A stretch of DNA of 64,000 nt from Myxococcales bacterium (GTDB lineage: Bacteria > Myxococcota_A > Polyangia > Polyangiales > Ga0077539). The position numbers were made by a program, and so were the translations under genes. The notes beneath the pieces are model-generated. The model was not told where the DNA came from. It saw only the letters and a list, made by a program, of their open reading frames with translations, and searched no databases. Below are positions 36,992 through 47,542 of this stretch, one piece after another; within the stretch, counting starts at the first letter, position 1, and each line of letters starts with the position of its first letter. Location of the stretch: positions 1 to 64,000 of the forward strand of contig JAAFIF010000020.1 of assembly GCA_013298625.1 (NCBI GenBank), written 5' to 3'.

Positions 36992-37510
36992 TCAGTCTCG
37001 GGCGCTCGCGTCCATCGCGCCGGCGTCCCCCGCGGGGCCGCTCGGCAGCGTGCGCATGTAGCCCTTCATGCACTCGATCTCTTGCGCCGTGAGCCCGGGC
37101 ATCCCGAGCGGCATCCGAAGCCCGCAAGGGGGAGCCTCGAGCAGCCGGCCGAAGAAGACTCCGTCCACCGTGGCGCCGTTGACCGTGACGAGCGCCCTCG
37201 GGGCGCACGCCGCAGACGTCGCAGCCACGCCGATCAAGCGCGATCCGAGGTTGGCCGACTCGAGGTCCAGCGCTCCTGCGCGGGCCATGGTCGAGTGACA
37301 GCCGGCCGTCGCGCACTTCGGCACGATCAGGTCTCGGTGCACGTCGTTGACGCCGGTCGGGCACGCGCCGGCGCCGCCCTCGTTGGCGGTCGCGTCGGTG
37401 CGCGTCGAGCCCTCGCGCGAGCTGCGAAACATCTCTTCGTCGATGGAGCCTGGGCAGCCGCTCAACACGGCCGCGAGCGCGAGTGACGCGAGCGGAGAAA
37501 AGCGCCTCAT
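36992..37510 (-). CDS. Small lipoprotein with CX4CH motif (cytochrome-like)
   Basis: A 172-residue lipoprotein. The signal SPLASLALAAVLSGC ends at a lipobox. The mature part has VPKCATAGCHSTMARAGALD, a CX4CH motif like that in some deltaproteobacterial and planctomycete haem-protein domains, with a following Met-rich stretch (RMPLGMPGLTAQEIECMKGY) that resembles a distal-ligand region. Whether it binds haem is unproven. A further Cys pair (CPTG; CAPR) may form a disulfide. The start MRRFSPL at 37510 is chosen because it gives the signal peptide. It is divergent from the aminotransferase gene. Confidence 0.68.
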   Translation of the reverse strand: MRRFSPLASLALAAVLSGCPGSIDEEMFRSSREGSTRTDATANEGGAGACPTGVNDVHRDLIVPKCATAGCHSTMARAGALDLESANLGSRLIGVAATSAACAPRALVTVNGATVDGVFFGRLLEAPPCGLRMPLGMPGLTAQEIECMKGYMRTLPSGPAGDAGAMDASARD

Positions 37511-37596
37511 GCAGCGCGTTATACCAGAAGCCCGTCGCGCCCCGCGCTCGCGTCGAATTTCGCGAAGCGTCAGCCGATGACAAATCGCGGTGAACA

Positions 37597-38820
37597 ATGG
37601 CAAAACCTCGCGCCGTGAAGCTCCTGCCAGACCGCAACTCAGACCGCCCCGGCAACGACCCGATCTTTGCGCTCAACGCGCAAGCGCAACAGCGCAAGGC
37701 CAAGGGCGACGCCGTCATCAACGCCACCGTGGGCGCGCTGCTCGAAGACGACGGGACGCTCGCGGTCCTGCCGACGGTGATCGAAGCGCTGCGGCAGGTG
37801 CCCGCGCAGAAGGCCGCTGGATATGCGCCGATCGCTGGAGACGCTGCGTTTCTCGAGGCGGTTCGCAAGGACCTGCTCGGCTCGTCGTCGCTCGCTTCGA
37901 TCGCGGTCAGCGCTGCCACGCCAGGCGGCACCGGCGCGCTTCGCCATGCGATCAGCACCTTCACCGAGCGCGGCCAATCGGTGGTCACGTCGAGCTACTA
38001 CTGGGGCCCGTATCAGACCATCGCCGACGAGCACGAGCGCAAGGTGACGACCTTCGCGATGTTCGACGAGCAGGGCGCGTTCAACGTCGAGGCGATGAAG
38101 CGCACGCTCGACGAGGTCAGCGCTTCGCAAGGCCGTTTGCTGGTGTTTCTCAACGACCCTTGCCACAACCCGACGGGCTACTCGATGTCCACGGGCGAGT
38201 GGGAGGCGGTGCGCGACGCCCTGGTGGCAGTGAGCAAGAAGGTCCCGACGACGGTGCTCGCCGACGTGGCGTACCTGGCCTTCGCCAAGGACACTCAGGG
38301 GTTTCTCAAGTACCTCGAGCCCATCGCCGAGCACGGGATCGTGTGCTTCGCGTGGTCGGGCTCGAAGGGCTTCGGGCTGTACGGCCAGCGCGTCGGCGCG
38401 CTCATCGCGTGCACGCAGGACGAGACCCAGCGCAGCGCGGTGCAGCGCGCGCTCACCTACGCGTGCCGCGGCACGTGGAGCAACTGCAACGCCTCGGGGA
38501 TGGAGGCGGTCCGCCGCTGCCTCACCGACGCCGAGCTCGACCCGAAGGTGCGCGGCGAGCGCGCGCGGCTGACGGCGCTGCTCGACCGCCGCGTGCAGGC
38601 TTTCAACGGCGCGGCCAAGGGAACGAAGCTCTCGTACCCGCGCTACGACGGAGGCTTCTTCGTCACGGTGTTCGCCAAGGACCCCAAAGGGGCGATGGAC
38701 AAGCTGATCGAGCGAGGGGTCTTCGTGGTTCCTGGCCCGGGCTCGCTGCGCGTCGCGCTCTGCAGCGTGGCCGAGAAGGACATCGCCTCGCTCGTGCGCG
38801 CGCTCGACGAATGCCTGTGA
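37597..38820 (+). CDS. PLP-dependent aminotransferase (class I/II, aspartate/aromatic type)
   Basis: A 407-residue fold-type I enzyme. The PLP Lys is in FAWSGSKGFGLYGQRVGALI, the Schiff-base region motif of AspC/TyrB-like enzymes. Other landmarks are LVFLNDPCHNPTGYSMSTGE (Asn and Pro of the NPTG loop), VLADVAYLAF (Asp-x-x-Tyr) and the final GSLRVALCSVAE with the substrate-carboxylate Arg. It would exchange the amino group of an aromatic or acidic amino acid. It lies 37 bp upstream of the aldehyde dehydrogenase gene on the same strand, so they may serve one catabolic route. Confidence 0.87.
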   Translation: MAKPRAVKLLPDRNSDRPGNDPIFALNAQAQQRKAKGDAVINATVGALLEDDGTLAVLPTVIEALRQVPAQKAAGYAPIAGDAAFLEAVRKDLLGSSSLASIAVSAATPGGTGALRHAISTFTERGQSVVTSSYYWGPYQTIADEHERKVTTFAMFDEQGAFNVEAMKRTLDEVSASQGRLLVFLNDPCHNPTGYSMSTGEWEAVRDALVAVSKKVPTTVLADVAYLAFAKDTQGFLKYLEPIAEHGIVCFAWSGSKGFGLYGQRVGALIACTQDETQRSAVQRALTYACRGTWSNCNASGMEAVRRCLTDAELDPKVRGERARLTALLDRRVQAFNGAAKGTKLSYPRYDGGFFVTVFAKDPKGAMDKLIERGVFVVPGPGSLRVALCSVAEKDIASLVRALDECL

Positions 38821-38857
38821 ATCCACGGACGAACCGCTGAATCAATCGGAGCCAACG

Positions 38858-40426
<1,569 letters not shown>

Positions 40427-40439
40427 GCGATTCTGGCTG

Positions 40440-41657
40440 CTAAATTCCAGGCCATCCGCGGTCGGTCCAGCGCAGCTGGCCGAGCGTGATGACCCGCACG
40501 CCGCCGGCCTGCCCGACCACGTAGCGATCGTCGTCGAGCCACGCAGCGTCGTGAAACACGATGGGGACTGGGACGTTCTCTGCGCTCTCTCGCAGCGTGC
40601 GCGCGGTCGGATCGAACAGCAGCGCGCGCTGCCCTGCGGTGCCCGCGACGAGCGCGCCTCGGTCGTTGACGCCGCCGGTGCTCAACACGCCGACGTAGCG
40701 CGCCGTCGCCGTCACGCGGCCCGTGCCCATGTCCACCCACTGCAGCGAGTGCTGCGCGCCGCCGCTCGGGTGCACGCGAAACCCGTGGACGACCGCGACG
40801 CGATTGCCTGGAGAATACGCGACGAAATCAATTCGCTCGCTCTGGTCTACGCACGTGAGCCGCTCGACCGCGAACGGCGGCTGCGCCAGGACGCGCACGA
40901 AGCAGCCGCCCTCGGGGTGCTCTGCGCCCATGCGCAGGTACACGTAGCGGCTGTCCGCGCTCCACGCGAGGTCTTCGAACCACACGTCGCGCGTCGAGCT
41001 CGCGCGCGTGGGCGTCGCCCGGCGCCCGCCGCGCACGTCGAGGATGTGCAGGACGTAGTTGCCGACGACGCCGTCGAGTCGACCGACCATTCCTGTGAAG
41101 GCCACGCGCTGTCGATCGGGCGAGACCGTGGGCCCGTACGCGGCGACGGTGTTCGAGACCTTGCGCGCGTTGGCGCCCTCGCGCGAAGAGATCCACAGGT
41201 CGTCGCCGACGTTGAACACCGCGGTGTCTTGCGCCGTGGCGAAGCGCAGGTCGTTGTTGGTCGCGAGGTTCATGAGCGCGTTGAAGTGCCTCGTGACATC
41301 GGTGCGGTGCTCGCCCGCCGCGGCCGCAGCAGAGACAGCGCGCGCCGCGGTGCGCCCGAAGAAGACGTCCGCCTCGAGCCCGTCGCGCGCTTGCAGCGTC
41401 CACTCGCGGATCACCCGGTTCGACTGGATCTCGATCGCGCGGTAGCGAGGCAAGAGGTTGCGGTCCTGCGTGTTGCGGATGCGCACGATCGCCGTCGCCC
41501 GGTCTTGCGTCACGCCGATGACCTCGGTCTCGGCGCTCGCTTGCGGGTTCGCGCTCGGACGGGCGTTGATGGGGCGGCGACCTGCGTACGCGCGCAGGGT
41601 CACCGCGGCGAGGCTCACGAAGAGCGCTGTGGTGACGAGACGACGACGGTTGTTCAT
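40440..41657 (-). CDS. Exported PD40/TolB-like propeller protein
   Basis: A 405-residue protein. The N-terminus (RRLVTTALFVSLAAVTLRAYA) is a signal peptide or single anchor. The body has beta-propeller repeats of the PD40 kind: AAYGPTVSPDRQRVAFTGMV, LAWSADSRYVYLRMGAEHPE, DFVAYSPGNRVAVVHGFRVH and AAWLDDDRYVVGQAGGVRVI. The first 130 residues carry other material, including ATAIVRIRNTQDRNLLPRYR. The start ATG at 41657 follows the signal. It converges on the dehydrogenase gene. No specific role is known. Confidence 0.72.
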   Translation of the reverse strand: MNNRRRLVTTALFVSLAAVTLRAYAGRRPINARPSANPQASAETEVIGVTQDRATAIVRIRNTQDRNLLPRYRAIEIQSNRVIREWTLQARDGLEADVFFGRTAARAVSAAAAAGEHRTDVTRHFNALMNLATNNDLRFATAQDTAVFNVGDDLWISSREGANARKVSNTVAAYGPTVSPDRQRVAFTGMVGRLDGVVGNYVLHILDVRGGRRATPTRASSTRDVWFEDLAWSADSRYVYLRMGAEHPEGGCFVRVLAQPPFAVERLTCVDQSERIDFVAYSPGNRVAVVHGFRVHPSGGAQHSLQWVDMGTGRVTATARYVGVLSTGGVNDRGALVAGTAGQRALLFDPTARTLRESAENVPVPIVFHDAAWLDDDRYVVGQAGGVRVITLGQLRWTDRGWPGI

Positions 41658-41754
41658 GACAACGAAGAGCGTAGCGCCGCGCGCGATCGTTGAGGCCGAC
41701 TCCAGCGAGCGCGTGCAGTCTTTGCGTAGAACTGATATCGCCGCGAAAGAAACG

Positions 41755-42873
41755 ATGGCTGGAGGAATCGCTCCCAAGCTGCTCTGCGAGCAGGTCGAGA
41801 ACACCGCGGCGTGGTCGCTCGAAGGCCCAACGGACACGCCCGATCTCTCGTGGCGTCGCGCGCTCGTCCGCGGCCGCGAGCTCGAGCCGGTGTGGACCGA
41901 GCCCGAGCACCGCACGGCGTACTTCGAGCTCATGCTCGCTGCGCACTACGCGACGGTGGCGACCTTCGTCCCGACCGACGTGGACACGAGGATTCGCTAT
42001 CACGCCTGGCAAGAGTGCCGCGAGCGCGCGCAGCTCGAGGCGATGATCGCGCTCACCGACCACGCCGCGCAGCACTGGAGCGCGCCCGCCATGAGCGCGC
42101 GCACAGTGGACGTGGGGCTCGGCCCGGTGAGCGGGCACGATGGCGAGTGGTTCAGCGTTCGCGCGGGGGCGCTCGGCCGAGCGATTCATCTGCGGCACGA
42201 GGACCTGGCCGAGCACCTGGCGGCGACGATCGACGCAGAGCTCGATCGCGAGCGAGAGAGCTTCGAGCTCGCGCTGCGGACGCGCGGCAAAGAGATCGAC
42301 GCGCTGCGCATCGGCTGCGCGATCGCGCACAACCTCGGGGACCTCTCGCGCGTGGTGGTCGACTGGGTGGCCAAGGGGCCGGTGGCCGAGCGCTACGTGC
42401 TGCGCTACGGGCGCCTCGGGCACGACGACGCGGCCAACCCAGTGAAGACCTTTCAGCGCGTCGGAGCGCTCAACAAAGCGGTGACCGCGCTCGAGAACCA
42501 CCGGTTTCTGGCGCTACGAAAGCCGCGCGGGCTGCGCAAGCATCGGGCGCTGCTGCTGCCGATCGGGCCGTTCTTCGACGAGTGGGGGCGGACGATCGCG
42601 ACGCACGCGAGCCTCGATCGCGCGGCGCGCGCGGAGGTGCTGAGCGTGCTGATCGACGCGCACGAGGCAGACCCGTCGCAGCAGGGCTATCTGCGCGCGA
42701 TGGCGGGCATTCACAGCGGGACGCGCGGAGGGTTGGACGACCTCGCGCGGGAGCTGCCAGCGAAGCAGCGTCGGGCGGTGAGCGGCGGGGCGATCCGCGA
42801 GGCGCTGGGCGTGAGCCCCGAGCGGTTCGAGGCGCGGATGGTCAATCGTCTGCGGCAGGCGTTGGGGAAGTGA
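41755..42873 (+). CDS. Conserved-looking protein of unknown function (372 residues)
   Basis: I do not recognise this protein. It is 372 residues, soluble, without signal peptide or membrane helices, rich in Ala, Arg, Glu and His. Notable segments are ELMLAAHYATVATFVPTDVD, HDGEWFSVRAGALGRAIHLR, CAIAHNLGDLSRVVVDW, GRLGHDDAANPVKTFQRVGA and a basic C-terminus (LPAKQRRAVSGGAIREALGV). Codon use is like its neighbours, so it is probably real. ATG 41755 is used; the frame opens further upstream but through low-quality sequence. Its last 32 bp overlap the convergent HNH gene. Confidence 0.7.
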   Translation: MAGGIAPKLLCEQVENTAAWSLEGPTDTPDLSWRRALVRGRELEPVWTEPEHRTAYFELMLAAHYATVATFVPTDVDTRIRYHAWQECRERAQLEAMIALTDHAAQHWSAPAMSARTVDVGLGPVSGHDGEWFSVRAGALGRAIHLRHEDLAEHLAATIDAELDRERESFELALRTRGKEIDALRIGCAIAHNLGDLSRVVVDWVAKGPVAERYVLRYGRLGHDDAANPVKTFQRVGALNKAVTALENHRFLALRKPRGLRKHRALLLPIGPFFDEWGRTIATHASLDRAARAEVLSVLIDAHEADPSQQGYLRAMAGIHSGTRGGLDDLARELPAKQRRAVSGGAIREALGVSPERFEARMVNRLRQALGK

Positions 42874-43516
42874 TCGCGGGGGTGATGCCGCGCATCCTCG
42901 CGACGAACATCGCGGAGAATGGCTGATCGCGCGCGGCGAACGCTTCGAGCAGCGCGCGCAGCTGCTGGTCGAACCAGCGTGGGTCGAGCGAGCGCGGGTC
43001 TGCGCGGAGGTCCTCGCGACGTTTGCGGTAAACAGTGAGCCGCTTGAGGCGCCGATACGCGAGCTGCTCTCGATCGAGGTCGTGCACTCCGATCGTGCTC
43101 TGGCCGAGCGGAGAGCCGCGGTAGCTGCGAATTAGCTCGTCCTCGAAATCGAGGTGGTCGGTCGGATCGATCGCTTCGTTCGCAGGGTCGATCGCCGTGG
43201 AAATGCGTTCGGGAGTGAGCTCCTTCTTCGCGTTGTTGCAGTCCTTGCACGCCCAATAGAGGTTCGCCCACTCGAACGCCCTCTCAGCGGGGGTGACGCC
43301 CAATCTGTGCTCGACGTTGCCTTCGGACTCGGTGATGGCTCCTTCGCAGTACGAGCACTTGTTGAAGCTCATGCTGCGCAGCGCGCGCTTGATCTCCGCG
43401 TGGCCGTACTTCGATGCATCGGGGCGCTTGCCGCCCGACGCCTCGAGCTTCTCGGTCCACTCGCGCTGCTTCTCGCGAAGGATTCGAGGGATTTCGGGGC
43501 GGATCAACGTGCGCAT
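42842..43516 (-). CDS. ptuB: HNH endonuclease, PtuB-like (Septu-type defence)
   Basis: A 224-residue HNH-fold nuclease. The zinc-binding and catalytic core is NKCSYCEGAITESEGNVEHR followed by NLYWACKDCNNAKKELTPE: two CxxC pairs, the His of EHR, and Asn in the last helix. This arrangement is that of PtuB and the TIGR02646-type HNH proteins. The ATG at 43516 shares one base with the ATPase stop (TGATG), so the two are coupled, as in Septu systems where an ATPase (PtuA) forms a complex with PtuB and cuts nucleic acid on infection. The C-terminal 90 residues (VYRKRREDLRADPRSLDPRW) are helical. Confidence 0.72.
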   Translation of the reverse strand: MRTLIRPEIPRILREKQREWTEKLEASGGKRPDASKYGHAEIKRALRSMSFNKCSYCEGAITESEGNVEHRLGVTPAERAFEWANLYWACKDCNNAKKELTPERISTAIDPANEAIDPTDHLDFEDELIRSYRGSPLGQSTIGVHDLDREQLAYRRLKRLTVYRKRREDLRADPRSLDPRWFDQQLRALLEAFAARDQPFSAMFVARMRGITPAITSPTPAADD

Positions 43517-44796
43517 CACTCCCCTCCCTGCGCTCCTTGCGACGACTCTCGTCGCGCGGCGATGCGCTCGTCGAGAGAGAAGATCGAAAACTCTTCGGGG
43601 TTGAGTGCTTCGAGCCGTTGCTCGATCGTTCGGCGCTTCTCTGTGTCGTTCGCCTCGAATGCTGCGTGTCGCTCGCGCAAGAGTCGGGAGATCACCTCGG
43701 AGTAGGGCTGCGTCATCTCGAACGCGCGGCTCATCAGGATCTCGTCGATCGGCTTGCTGCTGAAGTCTTCGTCGATGTGCTCGACCACGCAGGCTTTGCG
43801 ATCCTCGCGCTGCCGGCAGGCGTACACGCGCGCGCCGGGCATCGACGCGAGGACGAACGGCGAGTGGGTCGTCGCGATGATTTGGACGCGAGGAAAGATC
43901 TGTTTGATCGTCGGTAGAACCCGCTTCTGCCACGCTGGATGCAGATGCGTCTCGACCTCGTCGATGAGGAGAATTCCTGGTGTCTCGGTGATCTGTGCGG
44001 GCGGTGTGCCGACGAGCAGCGAGAGGCGGTACATGCGATCGAGCAGCGAGAGCATTCCGCCGAGCAGGTGTTGATTGGCGCTGCTGAGGCTCGACCACGG
44101 GACGAGCTGTCCGGCTTGGACGAACATGGTCTCGTAGGTCGTTCGCTTGACGTGGCTGAACTCTCCGCCGTCGATGAGCGATGCTGCTGCGATGCGCCTC
44201 GCAGCGTCGAGCATCGCGACGCCCAGCGCACGCTCCGCTGGGTCTTTGCTGTCCGCGAGGTAGTCGAAGCGCCAGAAGATTTCTGCGAGTTGATGCGCGT
44301 GATGTTCGCCCGAGAGCGAGCGACTATAGTGTTGGTACGCTGTCTCGTTGCGTTGCTGCTGGAGGCTCTGCACCCGGTAGTGGCCAACGACCCGCGATGG
44401 CATCCAATAGTCGAGCAATCCTGGGAGATAGCCCGCTCGGGTTGCGGGTTGATTGTCGAACGGCTTGAGGCTGGCGGGGCCTAGCCTCTGCAATGGCTGC
44501 CGCTCTGTCGTTGCCCGATAGCCCCGGAGCGGAGCGCGCAACAGCTGTAGTTGGATCCAGCCATCACGCTCGTTCCGGTGAATTGGACGGATGTCGTCGG
44601 CTACGATGAACGGCTCGCCGAACATCCAGCGAATCGCGTCGAGCAGCAGGGTCTTGCCTGTACCGCTTTGGCCCGTGATCAAGGTGACGCCAGCGGGTGC
44701 GAAGTCGATGCTCGCGCTGTCGAAGGGGCCGATGTCCTCGAGGTACAGAGCTTGAAGCTCCCATCCTTCGAGCGTTGTCTGCGTCACGCTGCTCAT
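43516..44796 (-). CDS. ptuA: AAA-family ATPase, PtuA-like (Septu-type defence)
   Basis: A 426-residue ABC/SMC-like (AAA_15/AAA_21) ATPase. Walker A is LITGQSGTGKTLLLDAIRWM. Walker B and the following switch are GILLIDEVETHLHPAWQKRV and IIATTHSPFVLASM, as in the OLD/PtuA group. The N-terminus (LEDIGPFDSASIDFAPAGVT) is the usual RecF-like opening. The insert between is helical. There is no TOPRIM domain, so it is not an OLD nuclease. With the coupled HNH gene it matches a Septu system. The start MSSVTQTT at 44796 has AGAGAG upstream. The 151 bp before it are shared with the divergent M23 gene. Confidence 0.75.
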   Translation of the reverse strand: MSSVTQTTLEGWELQALYLEDIGPFDSASIDFAPAGVTLITGQSGTGKTLLLDAIRWMFGEPFIVADDIRPIHRNERDGWIQLQLLRAPLRGYRATTERQPLQRLGPASLKPFDNQPATRAGYLPGLLDYWMPSRVVGHYRVQSLQQQRNETAYQHYSRSLSGEHHAHQLAEIFWRFDYLADSKDPAERALGVAMLDAARRIAAASLIDGGEFSHVKRTTYETMFVQAGQLVPWSSLSSANQHLLGGMLSLLDRMYRLSLLVGTPPAQITETPGILLIDEVETHLHPAWQKRVLPTIKQIFPRVQIIATTHSPFVLASMPGARVYACRQREDRKACVVEHIDEDFSSKPIDEILMSRAFEMTQPYSEVISRLLRERHAAFEANDTEKRRTIEQRLEALNPEEFSIFSLDERIAARRESSQGAQGGE

Positions 44797-44947
44797 CGCT
44801 CTCTGCAGTGTAGCGCACGCCGCTGCGCCCCTCACGCGATGGCGCGTACGCTCGTGTGGGTCTCGCTCGCATGGGAGGTCGCGCGCACGCGATCGGGAGA
44901 AACTTTGCCTCTCGCGGCCCGCGCGGATCGCTGGCAACTCTCGGTCG

Positions 44948-46609
44948 ATGCGCACGCTCGAGAGACGCACGTACGCTTCGCTGACGGCCCTCGCGCTGCT
45001 CGCGATCGGGGGCGACGCACGGGCGCAGACGCGGCATCGACGGCCGCTCGATCCGGCGCCGAACCTCAGCTATCACTTCGACAACAACCGCGGCGCGGCG
45101 GGGTGCAGCGATTACAACTGCGGTGCGCGCTGCTACGACACGCACTCGGGCACGGACATGCCGGTCGGGCTCGGCACGGACGTTCGCGCGTCGGCGGACG
45201 GGACGGTGATCGGGACCAACAACGGCTGCGCGAACTACGGGAGCGTGGGCAACACGTGCGGCGGTCGCTGCGGCAACTACGTGCAGCTGCAGCACGGGGA
45301 CGGGTCGGTCTCGATCTATTGCCACATGATGCTCAACTCGATCGCGGTCTCGCGTGGGCAGCGCGTCTCGTGCGGGCAAGTGCTGGGGCGCTCGGCGAGC
45401 TCGGGCAGCTCATCGGGGCCGCACTTGCACTTCGGGTGGAGGCCAGGCGGGACGACGGTCTATCAAGACCCGTTCAACGGTCGGTGCTCGGGCGCGCGCA
45501 ACGTGTGGACCCAGCAAAATCCCTATCCGCAGATGCCAGGCAGCGCGTGCGAGGGCCCGCCTCCGCCGCCTCCGTGCACGGCGCGCGTGGGGCCGTTTGC
45601 GTGGAACTGCGCGGGGCCGATCGAGGGGATGACCTGCACGCAGATCGTGGAGACGAGCGACCCGCACACGTGGACGGACAACTACTTCTGCTCGGATCAA
45701 CAGCGGCAGCTTCGATGGTCGAGCGCGGGGCCGATCGAGGGGATGACCTGCACGCAGATCACCGAGGGCTCCGAGCCCGCCGCGCACGCGTGGAACGACA
45801 ATTTTCTCTGCGCTCCGTCGTGGCTCCCGTATCGCTTTCGCTGGTCTTCGGCCGGTCCGATCGCGGGTCTTCAGTGCCTCCCCTGGGCCGAGCCCGGCGA
45901 CCCCCACACGTGGAACGACAACTTCTTGTGCTGGGAGCGCGCGAGCCAATGCCTGAGCCGCTCGGGGCCCTTCGCCTTCAACTGCGCGGGCCCCGTCGAG
46001 GGCATGGACTGCGTCGCGCTCGACGAGAGCAGCGAGCCGGCCGCCCACACGTGGAGCGACAACTTCGTCTGCGGTCCGCGCGGGATCGGCCTGCGTTTCT
46101 CGAGCGCAGGTCCCATCGACGGGATGGACTGCACGGCCCTCTCGGAGGGCTCGGACCCGCACACGTGGGAGGACAACTTCGTCTGCCTGCCGCGGGACAG
46201 CGGCTACACCCTGCGATGGAGCTCATCGGGGCCCGTCGCGGGCCTTCAGTGCTTGCAGCTCTACGAGCCCGCGGACCCGCACACGTGGGAGGACAACTTC
46301 TTGTGCTGGTCTGGCGGCGCGAGCTCCGTCGACGGCGGCGCGAGCGATGGCGCTGTCGATGCGAGCGCGCTCGACGCGACGGCCGCGATCGACAGCGCTG
46401 CGCCTGCCCGTGACGCGGGGACAGCAGACCGCGATGCCAGCTTGCCCATCGACGAAGTGTGGATCGAGCAGGGCGCGCAGGGCGGCTGCGCGTGCCGCAC
46501 CTCCGCGGCTGCGGGCGCTCGAGGCTCTGCCCGTGCGTGGGTCGTGCTCAGCGCGCTCGGCCTCGCGCTCGCCCGTCGTCGCGCAGGCCGCCGCAAGTCC
46601 CTCGAATAG
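44948..46609 (+). CDS. Secreted M23 (LytM) peptidase with six Cys-paired repeats and MYXO-CTERM tail
   Basis: A 553-residue exported protein. The signal peptide is LTALALLAIGGDARA. Residues about 30-185 are an M23 domain with the zinc motifs THSGTDMPVG (HxxxD) and GPHLHFGW (HxH), so it looks active on peptidoglycan cross-bridges. Residues about 212-455 are six repeats of 32-45 residues of the form SAGPIxGMxCxxxxExxxPHTWxDNFxC, each with two Cys. A linker of SDGAVDA type follows. The tail has GCACR, a hydrophobic helix (AWVVLSALGLALA) and RRR, the MYXO-CTERM pattern. Its paralogue is at 47539. Confidence 0.88.
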   Translation: MRTLERRTYASLTALALLAIGGDARAQTRHRRPLDPAPNLSYHFDNNRGAAGCSDYNCGARCYDTHSGTDMPVGLGTDVRASADGTVIGTNNGCANYGSVGNTCGGRCGNYVQLQHGDGSVSIYCHMMLNSIAVSRGQRVSCGQVLGRSASSGSSSGPHLHFGWRPGGTTVYQDPFNGRCSGARNVWTQQNPYPQMPGSACEGPPPPPPCTARVGPFAWNCAGPIEGMTCTQIVETSDPHTWTDNYFCSDQQRQLRWSSAGPIEGMTCTQITEGSEPAAHAWNDNFLCAPSWLPYRFRWSSAGPIAGLQCLPWAEPGDPHTWNDNFLCWERASQCLSRSGPFAFNCAGPVEGMDCVALDESSEPAAHTWSDNFVCGPRGIGLRFSSAGPIDGMDCTALSEGSDPHTWEDNFVCLPRDSGYTLRWSSSGPVAGLQCLQLYEPADPHTWEDNFLCWSGGASSVDGGASDGAVDASALDATAAIDSAAPARDAGTADRDASLPIDEVWIEQGAQGGCACRTSAAAGARGSARAWVVLSALGLALARRRAGRRKSLE

Positions 46610-46693
46610 CGACCTTCGTCACTGTCATTCGCCGCTGATTTCTCGGACCATCGTGCTTCTTCTTCGAAACCTTTCTCCGCCAAGGATCACCGC

Positions 46694-47542
46694 ATGCGAA
46701 ACGCTCGCCTCGCGCTCGTCGCGCTCCTCGTGAGCTGCGCCCCTGAGCCCTTCGACAGCCCTCGCGCCACGGTGCTCTCGCAGAGCGCGCTCGCGTTGCG
46801 CGCGGCGGACGAGCTCGTCGTCGACCTCGCCGCCAACGGAGACTCGCTCGTCGCGCGAGAGACTCCGCCGCTGCCCGACTCGGACATCGATCGTCTGCTC
46901 ACCGTGCGCTTGCTCTCGTCTGGCGGCGCGCGCTCGTGGCGCTTCGAGGGCGAAGAGATCCTCGACGCGCGCTTCGTCTCGAACGGCGCCGCGGTGCTGG
47001 TCATCACCCGCGATCACCGGCTCGTGCGCGTCGATCAGCCCTTCGCGCGCGACGCCGCAGTGATCGAGATCGACCGCGACGTGCTCGGGCCGCTGAGCCT
47101 GGACCGCGAGGGCCGCTCGGTCGTGTACGTGCGCGGTGAGATGCCGGACTATCAGCTCGTTCGAGCAGACGTCGAGCGAGCGACGACGCAGGCGATCGCG
47201 CCGTCGTTGGTGCCCGCGTGGTGCCCGACGCTCGCGCCCGACGGAGGCGAAGTGCTCGTCGTCGCGAGCCCCGACGGGACGCCCGGGCTCTACCGCGTGC
47301 GCGAGGGGCGCGCGCCCGAAGCCGTCTCGCTGCCCGCCGAGACGCCGCTGCCCACGGGGCCCGCCGCCGCGGTGATCGTCGGGCGCACGATGCACTACCA
47401 GAGCGACGGCGCGGTGGTCTCGCTCTCGCTCGATCGCTTCACGCACAGCCAGCGGTCTGGCGCGTCCCTGCCGGTGCTCAGCGCGGACCGGGCGCGGGTG
47501 CTGGTTCACGACGGGGCGCGCCTCGCGGAGCTGGCGCCGTGA
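46694..47542 (+). CDS. Lipoprotein with TolB-like propeller repeats
   Basis: A 282-residue protein with a short lipoprotein signal (RLALVALLVSC). The body has short propeller-type repeats: ILDARFVSNGAAVLVITRDH, LGPLSLDREGRSVVYVRGEM, TLAPDGGEVLVVASPDGTPG and LPVLSADRARVLVHDGARLA. This is about four blades, fewer than in TolB. Its role is unknown. It overlaps the next M23 gene by 4 bp (GTGA), so it is likely in the same operon and may work with that peptidase in the envelope. Confidence 0.72.
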   Translation: MRNARLALVALLVSCAPEPFDSPRATVLSQSALALRAADELVVDLAANGDSLVARETPPLPDSDIDRLLTVRLLSSGGARSWRFEGEEILDARFVSNGAAVLVITRDHRLVRVDQPFARDAAVIEIDRDVLGPLSLDREGRSVVYVRGEMPDYQLVRADVERATTQAIAPSLVPAWCPTLAPDGGEVLVVASPDGTPGLYRVREGRAPEAVSLPAETPLPTGPAAAVIVGRTMHYQSDGAVVSLSLDRFTHSQRSGASLPVLSADRARVLVHDGARLAELAP

